25,518 nt of DNA from an uncultured Acetatifactor sp. (GCA_910578815.1 CAJTSE010000014.1:15550-41067), one strand, 5' to 3'. Shown: positions 14,215 to 22,065, counted from the stretch's first letter. Notes: a model not told the origin generated them from the letters alone. A program made the numbers and translations.

Positions 14215-15141
14215 TCACTCGCCATCATCCCTGCGAAGAGAATAATTCAGCATTGGCTCGTCGTCAATAAAGTTTATCTCGTCATTTAAGTAAACCTGAT
14301 AATTATTCCATGTTTCTTCCAACATCTCCAGATTCCGTTTTACCTCCTGAGGACACTTCAGGCACAGTGCCACCACCAGCGCATTGATCACGCTCAAAGG
14401 GGCCACCAGGGAATCCACGATGGAAACCATATCGCTCCTTGCCAGCAAATTACAAGAGGAATACAAACTCATGGGGGAATGGGTGGAATCGGTTATGGCG
14501 ATCACCTTGGCGTTCCTGTCACTGGCAAACTCCATAGCCTTTAAAGTACGCATGGAATACCTGGGAAAGCTAATGCCGATAAAGCAGTCCTTCTCATTAA
14601 TTCTGATCATCTGCTCAAAGGTCTCGCTGACGCTGGTGGTCTTTAACAGCACCACACCGCCTCTGACCATGTTGAGGTAAAAATGAAGGAATTCCGCCAA
14701 AGGTTCATTGCTGCGCAAGCCCATAATATAAATAGTTTCCGCCTCCAGAATCGTATTCACTGACAACTCAAATGCTGTGGGGTCCAGGTTGTCTATGGTA
14801 TGCTGAAGTTTTTCAATATCAGCTGTTATTACAGATGTAAGCACTTCCGACTGTGAACTCCTGCCGTACTTTGCGTCCATCTTCTGCACACTGCTTAATT
14901 TTCCCTTTACACATTCCTCCAATGCCCGCTGAAACTCCGGATAACCATCATAGCCAATACCAGAAGCAAAACGCACTACCGTGGACTCGCTGATCCCCAA
15001 AAGCTCCCCAAGCCTAGCGGCAGTCATAAACACCGCCTGGTCATAATGCTCCATAATATATGTTGCAATGGCCTTATGGCTCTTGCTCATTTTATTATAT
15101 TTGTCCGATATTCTGCCCAGGACATCATACTCTTTTCCCAC
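14215..15141 (-). CDS. RpiR/MurR-family transcriptional regulator
   Basis: This 308-residue regulator has an N-terminal RpiR helix-turn-helix (~38-62: MTAARLGELLGISESTVVRFAS) and a SIS sugar-phosphate-binding domain (~120-255: ETIYIMGLRSNEPLAEF, GISFPRYSMRTL, AKVIAITDS). Such proteins usually sense phosphorylated sugars or amino sugars. No sugar-catabolic gene is adjacent, so the target is unclear. The start is GTG at 15141 with GGAGG 5 nt upstream. The acidic C-terminal tail past the SIS domain is longer than in many relatives. The 112-bp gap to the TetR gene shows no strong terminator. Confidence 0.88.
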   Translation of the reverse strand: MGKEYDVLGRISDKYNKMSKSHKAIATYIMEHYDQAVFMTAARLGELLGISESTVVRFASGIGYDGYPEFQRALEECVKGKLSSVQKMDAKYGRSSQSEVLTSVITADIEKLQHTIDNLDPTAFELSVNTILEAETIYIMGLRSNEPLAEFLHFYLNMVRGGVVLLKTTSVSETFEQMIRINEKDCFIGISFPRYSMRTLKAMEFASDRNAKVIAITDSTHSPMSLYSSCNLLARSDMVSIVDSLVAPLSVINALVVALCLKCPQEVKRNLEMLEETWNNYQVYLNDEINFIDDEPMLNYSLRRDDGE

Positions 15142-15253
15142 ATCCGCCTCCGTTCAAATCCCCTGCTTTTCCGCTGAGGACCTGCCGATCCTTAAAATCA
15201 CACATGTTTTTCGTTTTTGCTTCATCCAGCTGCCAAAAACATAAATTTTAAGA

Positions 15254-15817
15254 TTACTCCTGCCGTGTTTCTGCCAGAAACGCCCTGCAGGAACGTTCCA
15301 GTAATTCAAGCGTCTCCATATCAGACAGATCATAGTCTCCTGTCAGAGACATACAAGCAGCACCATGTATGAAAATCCACATGCGCATGAACAAGGCGCC
15401 CGGATCAGAGCAGCCTGCCGCCTTTGCAAGATTTATCTCATACACCACATTACCTTCTCCGCCGTTTAAAATCTCATACATACTTTTCCGGCCGGGCGTG
15501 CTGTTTACAAATAACAGCTCAAACAGATGCTTTTCTTCTCTTGCAAAAGCTATGTATGCCATACCCAGATTGGAAAAGGGCGCCTTTCCCATCCTCGGAT
15601 ACAGACTGTAATAATCTTGAAAAAAACGAGCTGCTTTTTGATATACCGCATCCCACAGCTCATCCATATTCTTGTAAACTCTAAAGATAGGCTGGGTAGA
15701 ACACCCCGCTTTTGCAGCCACCTTTCTGGCCGTCACATTTGAAAACCCTTCTTCCCTGGTCATCGCAAATGCAGTGTCCAGAATCATCTGTAATGTTATT
15801 GTTTCCTTGCGTGCCAT
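15254..15817 (-). CDS. TetR-family transcriptional regulator
   Basis: This is a 187-residue TetR-type repressor. The N-terminal helix-turn-helix (~8-50) has MILDTAFAMTREEGFSNVTARKVA followed by AGCSTQPIFRVYKNMDEL; the rest is a helical ligand-binding domain with MWIFIHGAACM near the end. The ATG at 15817 is set by GGGGGAG upstream and the MARKETIT N-terminus; an in-frame start at 15886 would lie inside its operator. A consensus promoter and a 19-bp palindrome overlap just upstream, indicating autoregulation. No efflux pump is adjacent, so other targets must lie elsewhere or be the flanking genes. Confidence 0.88.
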   Translation of the reverse strand: MARKETITLQMILDTAFAMTREEGFSNVTARKVAAKAGCSTQPIFRVYKNMDELWDAVYQKAARFFQDYYSLYPRMGKAPFSNLGMAYIAFAREEKHLFELLFVNSTPGRKSMYEILNGGEGNVVYEINLAKAAGCSDPGALFMRMWIFIHGAACMSLTGDYDLSDMETLELLERSCRAFLAETRQE

Positions 15818-15879
15818 CGCACTCCCCCCAATCATCCAAACCTGTCGGTAAAGCCCGTCCCCACTTCTGCAAAACCAGT

Positions 15880-15898
15880 GTAACATATGTTATGTTAC
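15880..15898. promoter_or_regulatory. Palindromic operator of the TetR-family gene
   Basis: GTAACAT-ATGTT-ATGTTAC is a perfect 7-bp inverted repeat with a 5-bp spacer, the usual size for a TetR dimer site. It covers the -10 element of the tetR promoter, so bound protein would block RNA polymerase. Confidence 0.7.
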
Positions 15899-15920
15899 CG
15901 GAATATCTTCCTTATGTCAA
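15892..15920 (-). promoter_or_regulatory. SigA-type promoter of the TetR-family gene
   Basis: On the minus strand TTGACA (15915-15920) is separated by 17 bp from TAACAT (15892-15897): a consensus -35 with a good -10. Transcription would start near 15885, about 70 nt upstream of the tetR ATG. Confidence 0.75.
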
Positions 15921-15940
15921 GCCCCTCATACAGGAAAAAG

Positions 15941-16087
15941 GTAACAGTTCGAACACCCCGCAGTCAAGTAACAGGCGACAGCCGGCCATCGTTCTCAATG
16001 AGGACTGTGCAAGCCTCAAGCACAAGCGTGTCCGAATGAGAATAATGGCCGGCTGGCACTATCAAGTTGTCGGGGCTGAACTGTTAC
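15941..16087. repeat. Long hairpin repeat element, copy 2
   Basis: This 147-bp inverted repeat has outer arms GTAACAGTTC (15941-15950) and GAACTGTTAC (16078-16087), CCCCG/CGGGG (15956-15960/16071-16075) and inner arms CAGCCGGCCAT (15979-15989)/ATGGCCGGCTG (16045-16055). The central 55 bp carries the same two conserved blocks as copy 1 on the opposite strand: 15991-16012 matches 254-275 exactly (22 of 22), and 16013-16045 matches 169-201 (30 of 33). The blocks abut here without the 52-bp insert of copy 1. The inner stem differs completely in sequence from copy 1 yet still pairs. It lies between the tetR promoter and the terminator of the dlt-like operon. Confidence 0.8.
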
Positions 16088-16092
16088 AAGAA

Positions 16093-16120
16093 CAGGGGCA
16101 TTCCCTCAGGAATACCCCTG
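16093..16120 (-). terminator. Terminator of the dlt-like operon
   Basis: CAGGGGCATTCC (16093-16104) pairs with GGAATACCCCTG (16109-16120), 11 of 12 pairs with a CTCA loop, 33 nt past the lipoprotein stop. On the minus strand it is followed by TTCTTGT, a modest U-rich tract. Confidence 0.7.
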
Positions 16121-16152
16121 CCCATAGCTTTCCAGAAATCCGTTTCAATTCC

Positions 16153-16728
16153 TTACTCATCCAGCACCGTGGAAAAATATTGTATCGAAGTTACCACATC
16201 ATTTTCAATCATAACGGAAAGCTTCATACCATCTTTTGTATATACCAGCATGCTGCCCTGTTCCGTATACTCCGTTCCATATACTCTCGTCACGTCATCC
16301 CTGGTACAGCCAATGTATATATTTTCCGGGGTAGATACGGCATCATCCGTCAACCTGATCACTGATATAAGATCCTTGTCCCCTTGAGGATAGGTCTCGA
16401 TCACAAAACTGCCATAAGTATAAACCTTGTCCAATCCTTCGAAGGCACAGCTGGCTGCCTCATAATAGTTTACAGGCTCACCCAGAGCTTCCAGAACAGG
16501 AGCCATGTTCCCATCCACCGAAACCGTCACCCCGTTATATATAAATACATAGCCCTTGGACTGCGTTCCCTGGCTGCTTCCCGTCTGGCCTCCGGCATTA
16601 CTGCCCGTACCCTGAACGGTACTTCCCTGATTATCCTTCACCTCTCCGCTGATGGTATTTTCGCTGTTGCCACAGCCTGCCATCAGAATCATACCTGTTG
16701 CCAATAAAATACTGATAAATCTTTTCAT
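16153..16728 (-). CDS. Lipoprotein of the dlt-like operon
   Basis: This 191-residue secreted lipoprotein has signal peptide MKRFISILLATGMILMAGC with a lipobox (LMAGC) and Cys19 as the lipidated residue. A Gly/Ser/Gln-rich linker spans ~25-57. The C-terminal globular part (~60-190) contains NMAPVLEALGEP, a second Cys in ASCAFEGLD, and IGCTRDDVTRVYG. I do not know a named family. It begins 13 nt after the SGNH-like gene with its own AGGAGG and is last in the operon, so it may help the surface-modification machinery or bind the modified polymer at the membrane surface. Confidence 0.8.
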   Translation of the reverse strand: MKRFISILLATGMILMAGCGNSENTISGEVKDNQGSTVQGTGSNAGGQTGSSQGTQSKGYVFIYNGVTVSVDGNMAPVLEALGEPVNYYEAASCAFEGLDKVYTYGSFVIETYPQGDKDLISVIRLTDDAVSTPENIYIGCTRDDVTRVYGTEYTEQGSMLVYTKDGMKLSVMIENDVVTSIQYFSTVLDE

Positions 16729-16741
16729 AAGTATCCTCCTG

Positions 16742-17779
16742 TTATTTTATTCCATATTGAACATATTGCTGTTGTTTCTCTTCCTCATACGCTGCGAGCT
16801 TTTCCTGCCACCGCCGCTCCAGCTCTGCCTCGTTCCGCCTGTCCTCCACTGCCGTCTCTTCCGTGAGAATTCGTCCGAAATAAGCACTCATCTTTTCCGC
16901 TCCTGACAGATTCAGGTGCAGTCCAGCGTCATAGGTATCCGTCTGAAAGTCCAGTCCTATCTCATCTAAACATTCCAAAAAATTAAGATAAAGCAGTCCA
17001 TGAGCCTTTGCATACTCTTCCATCTGCACCTCCCACTGGTCATACCAGTGCGGATAGAGACTTGGCGCCTTGATCAAAATCAGCTGAATCTCTTTTTCCT
17101 CGCAGAGTTCTACCATCTTGTCAAGATAGCAATACGAATTTTTACCAAATTGGTAATCTCCCAGAGGCCGAGGTTCGGGAATATTTTCCGCCGCTTTTAC
17201 ATCCACTCTCATATAATAACCATTATGGGAGACTTTTGGAGCAGCAAACATATTTTCAAAATCTCCTGCACTCAATTCACTCCATCTGGAATGGTATCTG
17301 AGAATGGGAAAAAGATAATCTTCAAACTTTTCCTTTGACGTCATGGAGGCAAAAATGGATTTCACCTTAAACATTGACCATTCCATACCTTCCAGTGTCA
17401 TACGGTTGTAAGCTTCTTTCTGAGGCTCGTCATACTGCATGGCCAGCACATTAAACACTACTACCTTTGGCGTTTCATACCGCAGGGTATCCTCCAGTAA
17501 ATAATAAGACTGCCAAATCAACTGCTGTGCACTGCCCCGGATATAACTGTTGATTCCGTATTCCTCCCACAGCACTGCAGGAGAAAAATTCTCATATACT
17601 TCGCAATCCCCAATGAAAATCACATCATGGTCTTTTTCTTCCCCATAATATTCGGCGATCAACGCTCCTTCGATTATACCGTCTACATACTTTGGTGTCA
17701 ACATTCTTTGCAGCAGCGCCAGACTGCACACGACGATAACAACCGTGGCTATGGTCCTGCATATTTTTTTCCCTTTCAT
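16742..17779 (-). CDS. Membrane-anchored SGNH-like protein (DltD-position), Cys in place of Ser
   Basis: This 345-residue protein has one N-terminal signal-anchor (~8-25) and an extracytoplasmic SGNH-hydrolase-like domain. Block I reads FIGDCEVYENFSP: Gly57-Asp58-Cys59, with Cys at the usual nucleophile Ser. The C-terminal block has DAGLHLNLSG with Asp284 and His288 as the other likely triad members. A Glu/Gln-rich helical, probably coiled-coil tail follows (~305-340). It stands where dltD stands in dlt operons, directly after the MBOAT gene (20-nt gap), which suggests it finishes transfer of the activated group to the polymer. GAGGG lies 10 nt before the ATG. Whether the Cys is catalytic is unknown. 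Confidence 0.75.
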   Translation of the reverse strand: MKGKKICRTIATVVIVVCSLALLQRMLTPKYVDGIIEGALIAEYYGEEKDHDVIFIGDCEVYENFSPAVLWEEYGINSYIRGSAQQLIWQSYYLLEDTLRYETPKVVVFNVLAMQYDEPQKEAYNRMTLEGMEWSMFKVKSIFASMTSKEKFEDYLFPILRYHSRWSELSAGDFENMFAAPKVSHNGYYMRVDVKAAENIPEPRPLGDYQFGKNSYCYLDKMVELCEEKEIQLILIKAPSLYPHWYDQWEVQMEEYAKAHGLLYLNFLECLDEIGLDFQTDTYDAGLHLNLSGAEKMSAYFGRILTEETAVEDRRNEAELERRWQEKLAAYEEEKQQQYVQYGIK

Positions 17780-17799
17780 TCCTGCACCCTCTTCAAGCT

Positions 17800-19392
17800 C
17801 TAAAACTGATTATAAATGAACTGGCTGGAATCATAGCCCACACCGTAAGCTCCCATCAGCAGCACCGCCAGAAACAATCCGTACCAGAGTGCAAAACGCC
17901 CCCAATAAGGCAGGCGCCCTATTTTCTCCCTCACACTCCCTTTACGCTGTACCAGGCTTACCGTAATCAAAAGTACCAGCCCGATCAACAAAACAAAGTA
18001 ATCAACGCCAGATAAGCCGATATTCAACAGCGCACCGTTCCACAAGATATTCCAGTTCCCCTCACTGAACATGCTGCCAAACATCCGAAATGTCAGCGGC
18101 ACGTCCCTGTAGCAATCAAACATGCGCAGGCAGCTCATCAGCAGAACCGTGCGCACGACCTGAAATAATCGAAAAGCAAATCTCTCCCTGACATGAAAGG
18201 TATCATGAAATTTTTGATACAACGGTTCCAGTTCCTGGGAAATCATGATTACCAGCCAGTTCCCCAATCCCCAGACAATAAAATTCCAGCTGGCTCCGTG
18301 CCAGATTCCCGTGGCAAACCAAACCACAAAGGAAGAAAGATATACCGGCACCCTTTTGCCAATAACCTCCCCAAAATGATTTCTGGAAAATTTTGATAGC
18401 TTCAGCATCGGTTTACACACGGATATGGGATAAAAAATATAATCCGTAAACCAGGAACCCATAGTAATATGCCAACGATTCCAGTATTCCTTGATATTCT
18501 TGGAAAAATAGGGCCTGTTAAAATTCTCCGTCACCTTGATTCCAAGAGCCTGGGCAACGCCAATCGTAATGTCGATTCCGCCCGTAAAGTCCGCATACAG
18601 CTCCAGGGCGTAAAACAGCATCCCCACAAACACATAGGCACCGCGGTAAGCATCCGCGTCGTGAATCAGCGTATTAACCCCTGCCAAAATCCGGTCCGCT
18701 ATTACCAGCTTTTTAAAAAATCCCCACAGGATTCTCTGCAGCCCCAAAGCAACTGTCTGCCTATCAAAGGGATGAGCTTCAAACAGCGTCTTCTTCAGAT
18801 CGCCGAATCTGCTGATTGGACCCTGGACCAACTGGGGAAAGAAGGATACAAAGAGCGCAAAACGAAAAGGATTTTTCTCCGCTTCTACGGTCCCCCGATA
18901 TACATCAATGATATAACCCATACTTTGAAAAGTATAAAAGGAAATTCCCAGCGGTACGATGATATTCAGAAAATCAAGAGGCTTTCCACTCCCGGCAGCC
19001 TTCAGCAGTCCGTTGATATTAGCAATCACAAAATTCGTATACTTGACTACCGCCAAAATCCCCAGATTTAAAAGCAGACAGCACAAGGTCCAAATCCATG
19101 TTCTGTGCTTTATTTTTGCCTTTATGCTCTTCTTCTCTTCCTTGCTTAAGCCTTCCTTATGCTCCTTCAGCCAAATGTCTCTCTTATCCCGTTCTGCCTC
19201 TATCCTGCGCCCCGCAAACCAAGTGGTAAGGATTGTCACCAAAATATAGACACAGTACACCGGTCCCGCATAAAAATAAAACACAAAACCGGCCGCCAGC
19301 AGAAGCTTCCACTGCCACTTGCCCGGAAGAAGGTAATAGAGCAGAAACAGGATCAGAAGGAATTCCAGAAATTCATAGGATGTAAACAGCAT
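17800..19392 (-). CDS. MBOAT-family membrane acyltransferase (DltB/AlgI-like)
   Basis: This 530-residue polytopic membrane enzyme of the MBOAT family moves acyl groups across or at the membrane. N-terminal MLFTSYEFLEF and FYFYAGP are typical, as are IVPLGISFYTFQSMGYIIDVYRG, FFPQLVQGPISRF and EYWNRWHITMGSWFTDYIFYP (His308). The catalytic His is His365 in GIWHGASWN. The nearest functional models are DltB, which uses D-Ala-carrier protein, and AlgI. The ATG at 19392 is chosen because it follows the carrier-protein stop by one base with GAGG upstream; an ATG at 19404 would overlap. The adjacent carrier and adenylation genes imply an aminoacyl rather than acetyl donor. Confidence 0.9.
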   Translation of the reverse strand: MLFTSYEFLEFLLILFLLYYLLPGKWQWKLLLAAGFVFYFYAGPVYCVYILVTILTTWFAGRRIEAERDKRDIWLKEHKEGLSKEEKKSIKAKIKHRTWIWTLCCLLLNLGILAVVKYTNFVIANINGLLKAAGSGKPLDFLNIIVPLGISFYTFQSMGYIIDVYRGTVEAEKNPFRFALFVSFFPQLVQGPISRFGDLKKTLFEAHPFDRQTVALGLQRILWGFFKKLVIADRILAGVNTLIHDADAYRGAYVFVGMLFYALELYADFTGGIDITIGVAQALGIKVTENFNRPYFSKNIKEYWNRWHITMGSWFTDYIFYPISVCKPMLKLSKFSRNHFGEVIGKRVPVYLSSFVVWFATGIWHGASWNFIVWGLGNWLVIMISQELEPLYQKFHDTFHVRERFAFRLFQVVRTVLLMSCLRMFDCYRDVPLTFRMFGSMFSEGNWNILWNGALLNIGLSGVDYFVLLIGLVLLITVSLVQRKGSVREKIGRLPYWGRFALWYGLFLAVLLMGAYGVGYDSSQFIYNQF

Positions 19393-19393
19393 C

Positions 19394-19627
19394 TTAATCC
19401 TCATCCTCCAGCCGCTCGATCAAGGCATATAGCGCTTTCGCTGAATTGAAATATTCCGGCAGAATATATTCTGCGGAAATTACCACATCAAACTGCTCCG
19501 CGATCTCGGAGATCACGGATATAATATCAAAGGAATCCAGAATTTTATCGTCCACCAGATGCTCTTCCTTCTCAAAATCCACATCCGGGTGGAGATCTTT
19601 CAAAATATTCAGTAGTTCTTCCATCAT
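19394..19627 (-). CDS. Acyl/aminoacyl carrier protein (DltC-like)
   Basis: This 77-residue acidic carrier protein has DDKILDSFDIISVIS with Ser32 in a D-S-F-D context, the expected 4'-phosphopantetheine site (usually D-S-L/M/F). Length matches DltC (~78) and discrete ACPs. It starts 2 nt after the adenylation gene stop, with AGAGG inside that gene's end, and is followed one base later by the MBOAT start. It would carry the activated amino acid as a thioester between the two enzymes. A separate holo-ACP synthase is required and is not encoded in this window. Confidence 0.88.
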   Translation of the reverse strand: MMEELLNILKDLHPDVDFEKEEHLVDDKILDSFDIISVISEIAEQFDVVISAEYILPEYFNSAKALYALIERLEDED

Positions 19628-19629
19628 TT

Positions 19630-21183
19630 TTACCTCTTTTCTTTCCGGGATGTTTCCTGGGAAACTTCCCGTGTACTCTCCTGATGATACTTCGTCAGCG
19701 TCACTCTGTCAATCTTTCCGTTTGCTGTTAAGGGCATCTGCTCCAGTCTTCTGACATAGTTGGGGATCATATATCTGGGAAGCTTCTCTTTTAAAAGAGC
19801 CACCAGCTCCTTTTCTTCCGTCTCCCCTACATAGTATAACACAATTTTTCCTTTCGCCAAGTCATAGATGCAGCCAGAGCTTTTGATCCCCTCCAGCATG
19901 TTCACATTAACTTCTATTTCACCAAGCTCAATCCGATGCCCCATATGCTTAATCTGGTAATCCTTTCGGGACACAAAAACAAGTTCTCCTGCCGCATTTA
20001 TCCTTCCCAAATCCCCTGTACGGTAAATCAGTTCCGGGTATGCCGTATTTAACGGATTCTGGACAAATACTTCGCTGGTCTTTTCGAAATTATTGTAATA
20101 GCCTAGAGTAAGCGACGTTCCCCTGATACAAATTTCTCCGGTCTCCCCTCTACCTGCCGGCGTATTGTCCTCTTTCAGCAGAAGAATATCCGTGTTGGCA
20201 AAAGGCCGCCCGATAGGTATGACCTCGTCCAGCTCAAAATCACGCTCCACCTTATAATAGCAGCACATGCCCGTTCCCTCTGTAGGACCATACAAATTTG
20301 TAAATTTTGCATGGGGCAGCGCCTCCCGCCAGCGCTTAAACTGCTTTATGGGAAAGACCTCACTGCCAAAGGCCACCGTATGCAGATATTCCGGCACCAC
20401 AGTCTTAAAAGTGTCAAAGGCTGAAATAAAAGTCAGCGCCGACACCACCCAGCAGACTGTATTAATCCGATAAGTATTTAAAAATTCCACCAGCTTAAGC
20501 GGCATCATAAAAAGCTCTCTGGGAATCAAATAGGTGGTAGCCCCGTACTTTATGGTCGGATACAGCTCCTTTAAGCAGGCGTCAAAGTACAATGGCGTCT
20601 GATTGCCGAATATGGTATTTTCATTAAATTCCAGCACCTCCGACAAATGCTCAATATAATCCAGCACCGAACGATGGCACGCCGCCACTCCCTTTGGCAC
20701 ACCGGTAGAGCCCGAAGTAAACACCACATAAATTGGGTCCGTATCAATGACCCTGTCATGAATTTCCCGTAAAGCTTCGTTGTCGATCTCTGTATTACAG
20801 ATTTCATCATACAGCACGATCTCCATCTGCCCGGAAAAGCTCTCCGCAATCTCGGCCGTCTGTCGGTCGCAGAGAATCATTTCAGGCTGCAGATTCGATA
20901 AGATCAGATCAATGCGCACGCGGGGCATTTCCTCGTCTATGGGCACATAAAAGCATCCACCTCTGATCACTCCAAAAAAAGCAGTGACTTCTTTTGGATG
21001 TTTGTTCATAAATACCACCACCGGCTTCCTATAGATCCCTCTCTTATGAAGCCATGTCCCGACAGCCCTGCTTTCCCTGTCCACCTGCATAAAAGTCATA
21101 TCCTCGGTACCGTTGGAAAACGCAATTTTCTCCGGTACTTTTAAAACCGTTTCATCCAAATAATCCAAAACATTATTCTGCAT
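19630..21183 (-). CDS. Amino-acid adenylating enzyme (DltA-like)
   Basis: This 517-residue stand-alone adenylation-domain protein uses ATP to activate an amino acid and load it on a carrier. Core motifs are FTSGSTGVPKG (155-165), LYFDAC with Asp201 (the residue that usually binds the alpha-amino group), NLYGPTEGT (296-304), YRTGDLGRI (387-395), GHRIELGEIE (415-424) and NGKIDR with catalytic Lys490. It resembles DltA and NRPS A domains, but the DltA segment F-C-G-E-V-L-P, whose Cys contacts D-Ala, reads FGSEVFP (272-278) here. Asp201 keeps the enzyme in the alpha-amino-acid class; the side chain is uncertain. The start at 21183 has GGAGAGG upstream; 21201 is an alternative. The gene lies between the racemase and carrier genes. 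Confidence 0.88.
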   Translation of the reverse strand: MQNNVLDYLDETVLKVPEKIAFSNGTEDMTFMQVDRESRAVGTWLHKRGIYRKPVVVFMNKHPKEVTAFFGVIRGGCFYVPIDEEMPRVRIDLILSNLQPEMILCDRQTAEIAESFSGQMEIVLYDEICNTEIDNEALREIHDRVIDTDPIYVVFTSGSTGVPKGVAACHRSVLDYIEHLSEVLEFNENTIFGNQTPLYFDACLKELYPTIKYGATTYLIPRELFMMPLKLVEFLNTYRINTVCWVVSALTFISAFDTFKTVVPEYLHTVAFGSEVFPIKQFKRWREALPHAKFTNLYGPTEGTGMCCYYKVERDFELDEVIPIGRPFANTDILLLKEDNTPAGRGETGEICIRGTSLTLGYYNNFEKTSEVFVQNPLNTAYPELIYRTGDLGRINAAGELVFVSRKDYQIKHMGHRIELGEIEVNVNMLEGIKSSGCIYDLAKGKIVLYYVGETEEKELVALLKEKLPRYMIPNYVRRLEQMPLTANGKIDRVTLTKYHQESTREVSQETSRKEKR

Positions 21184-21221
21184 TTCTTTATGCCTCTCCA
21201 TGATCCGGATCTTTCCGAATT

Positions 21222-21938
21222 TTATTTTGTAATCAGCTCCCGGTATTGCATGTCAAATTTGCCGCACTCCTGCACTGCGCACCTTGCCAAAACTTCCAGC
21301 ACATCTAAAAAACCTGCAGGAAGAGAATAGTCCCTCTTTAACAGGGAAAGCTCCGTACAGCCCAGCAGATTCACCTGGGCTCCTACATGAAACAGTTCCT
21401 CTCCCACCTGAGTAAACTGATCAAGATTTCCCTTTTCACCGGATTTAATCTGACGGTAGATCAAATCCATGACCATCCGTTGTGACTTTTCCCCCGGATT
21501 TACGGTGGTTATTCCATATTGACTCAGCAAGTTTTCAAACAGCCTGCTTTTTACCGTTCCGTCCGTGGCAAGGATTCCGACCCTGTCAACTCCCGCATCC
21601 TGCAAATACTTTCCGGTTTCCTTCACTGCATGCAACACCTTCAAACCAATCCCCTGCTCCAGCTCATCATGAAAATAATGCGCCGTGATACACGGAATTG
21701 CCAGCAGCTCCGCCCCCATATTTTTCAACTCCTGCCCGATCTCAATCATCTCCGGAGCAGGATTTTCCGAGCTTAACCCCAGAATATAACGGGTACGGTC
21801 AGGAATGGACGGCTTACTGTGCATCAATATCTCCATATGCTCCTGATCCTTTTCCGCCAGGCTCATCTGCGTCAGCAGATACAAAAAATAAGTAGTAGCC
21901 ATTGGCCCAAGTCCGCCGATAATTCCCAGTTTTTTCAT
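21222..21938 (-). CDS. Aspartate/glutamate racemase family protein
   Basis: This is a 238-residue PLP-independent racemase-family protein. MKKLGIIGGLGPMATTYF is the family start. The two catalytic Cys are Cys83 (IPCITAHYF) and Cys194 (LLGCTELSLL), consistent with a two-base racemase. The Asn that often follows the first Cys (CNTAH) is Ile84 here. It is the first gene of the dlt-like operon, 38 nt upstream of the chosen adenylation start, so its product is probably the D-amino acid that is activated. The substrate cannot be fixed; Asp, Glu and broader substrates are known in this family. AGAGGTG precedes the ATG. Confidence 0.87.
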   Translation of the reverse strand: MKKLGIIGGLGPMATTYFLYLLTQMSLAEKDQEHMEILMHSKPSIPDRTRYILGLSSENPAPEMIEIGQELKNMGAELLAIPCITAHYFHDELEQGIGLKVLHAVKETGKYLQDAGVDRVGILATDGTVKSRLFENLLSQYGITTVNPGEKSQRMVMDLIYRQIKSGEKGNLDQFTQVGEELFHVGAQVNLLGCTELSLLKRDYSLPAGFLDVLEVLARCAVQECGKFDMQYRELITK

Positions 21939-21997
21939 TTACTTACTCACCTCTTATGTGCCTTTCCCCGTCTCAATCATAACACTGCCCTTGCTTG

Positions 21998-22063
21998 TGA
22001 CGAAACTTAGATTTTCTTTGGCTGTATACAAACTGTATGCAGCCAAAGAAAATCTTTTCGTCA
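21998..22063. other. Very stable hairpin in the leader of the racemase operon
   Basis: A 21-bp uninterrupted stem, one G-T pair included (22009-22029 with 22035-22055, 5-nt loop), is extended by TGACGAAA/TTTCGTCA (21998-22005/22056-22063) past a 3-nt bulge, for 29 pairs in total. It starts 3 nt after the transglutaminase stop and ends 60 nt before the racemase ATG. No U-tract follows on the minus strand, so it is not a classical intrinsic terminator. It could separate the two transcripts, protect an mRNA end, or regulate readthrough. Confidence 0.75.
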
Positions 22064-22065
22064 TG

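Noticed and set aside
21939..21997. Promoter for the racemase operon with TATGAT as -10
   Set aside because: The matching -35 position (TTCGTC) is poor, so the assignment is not secure.
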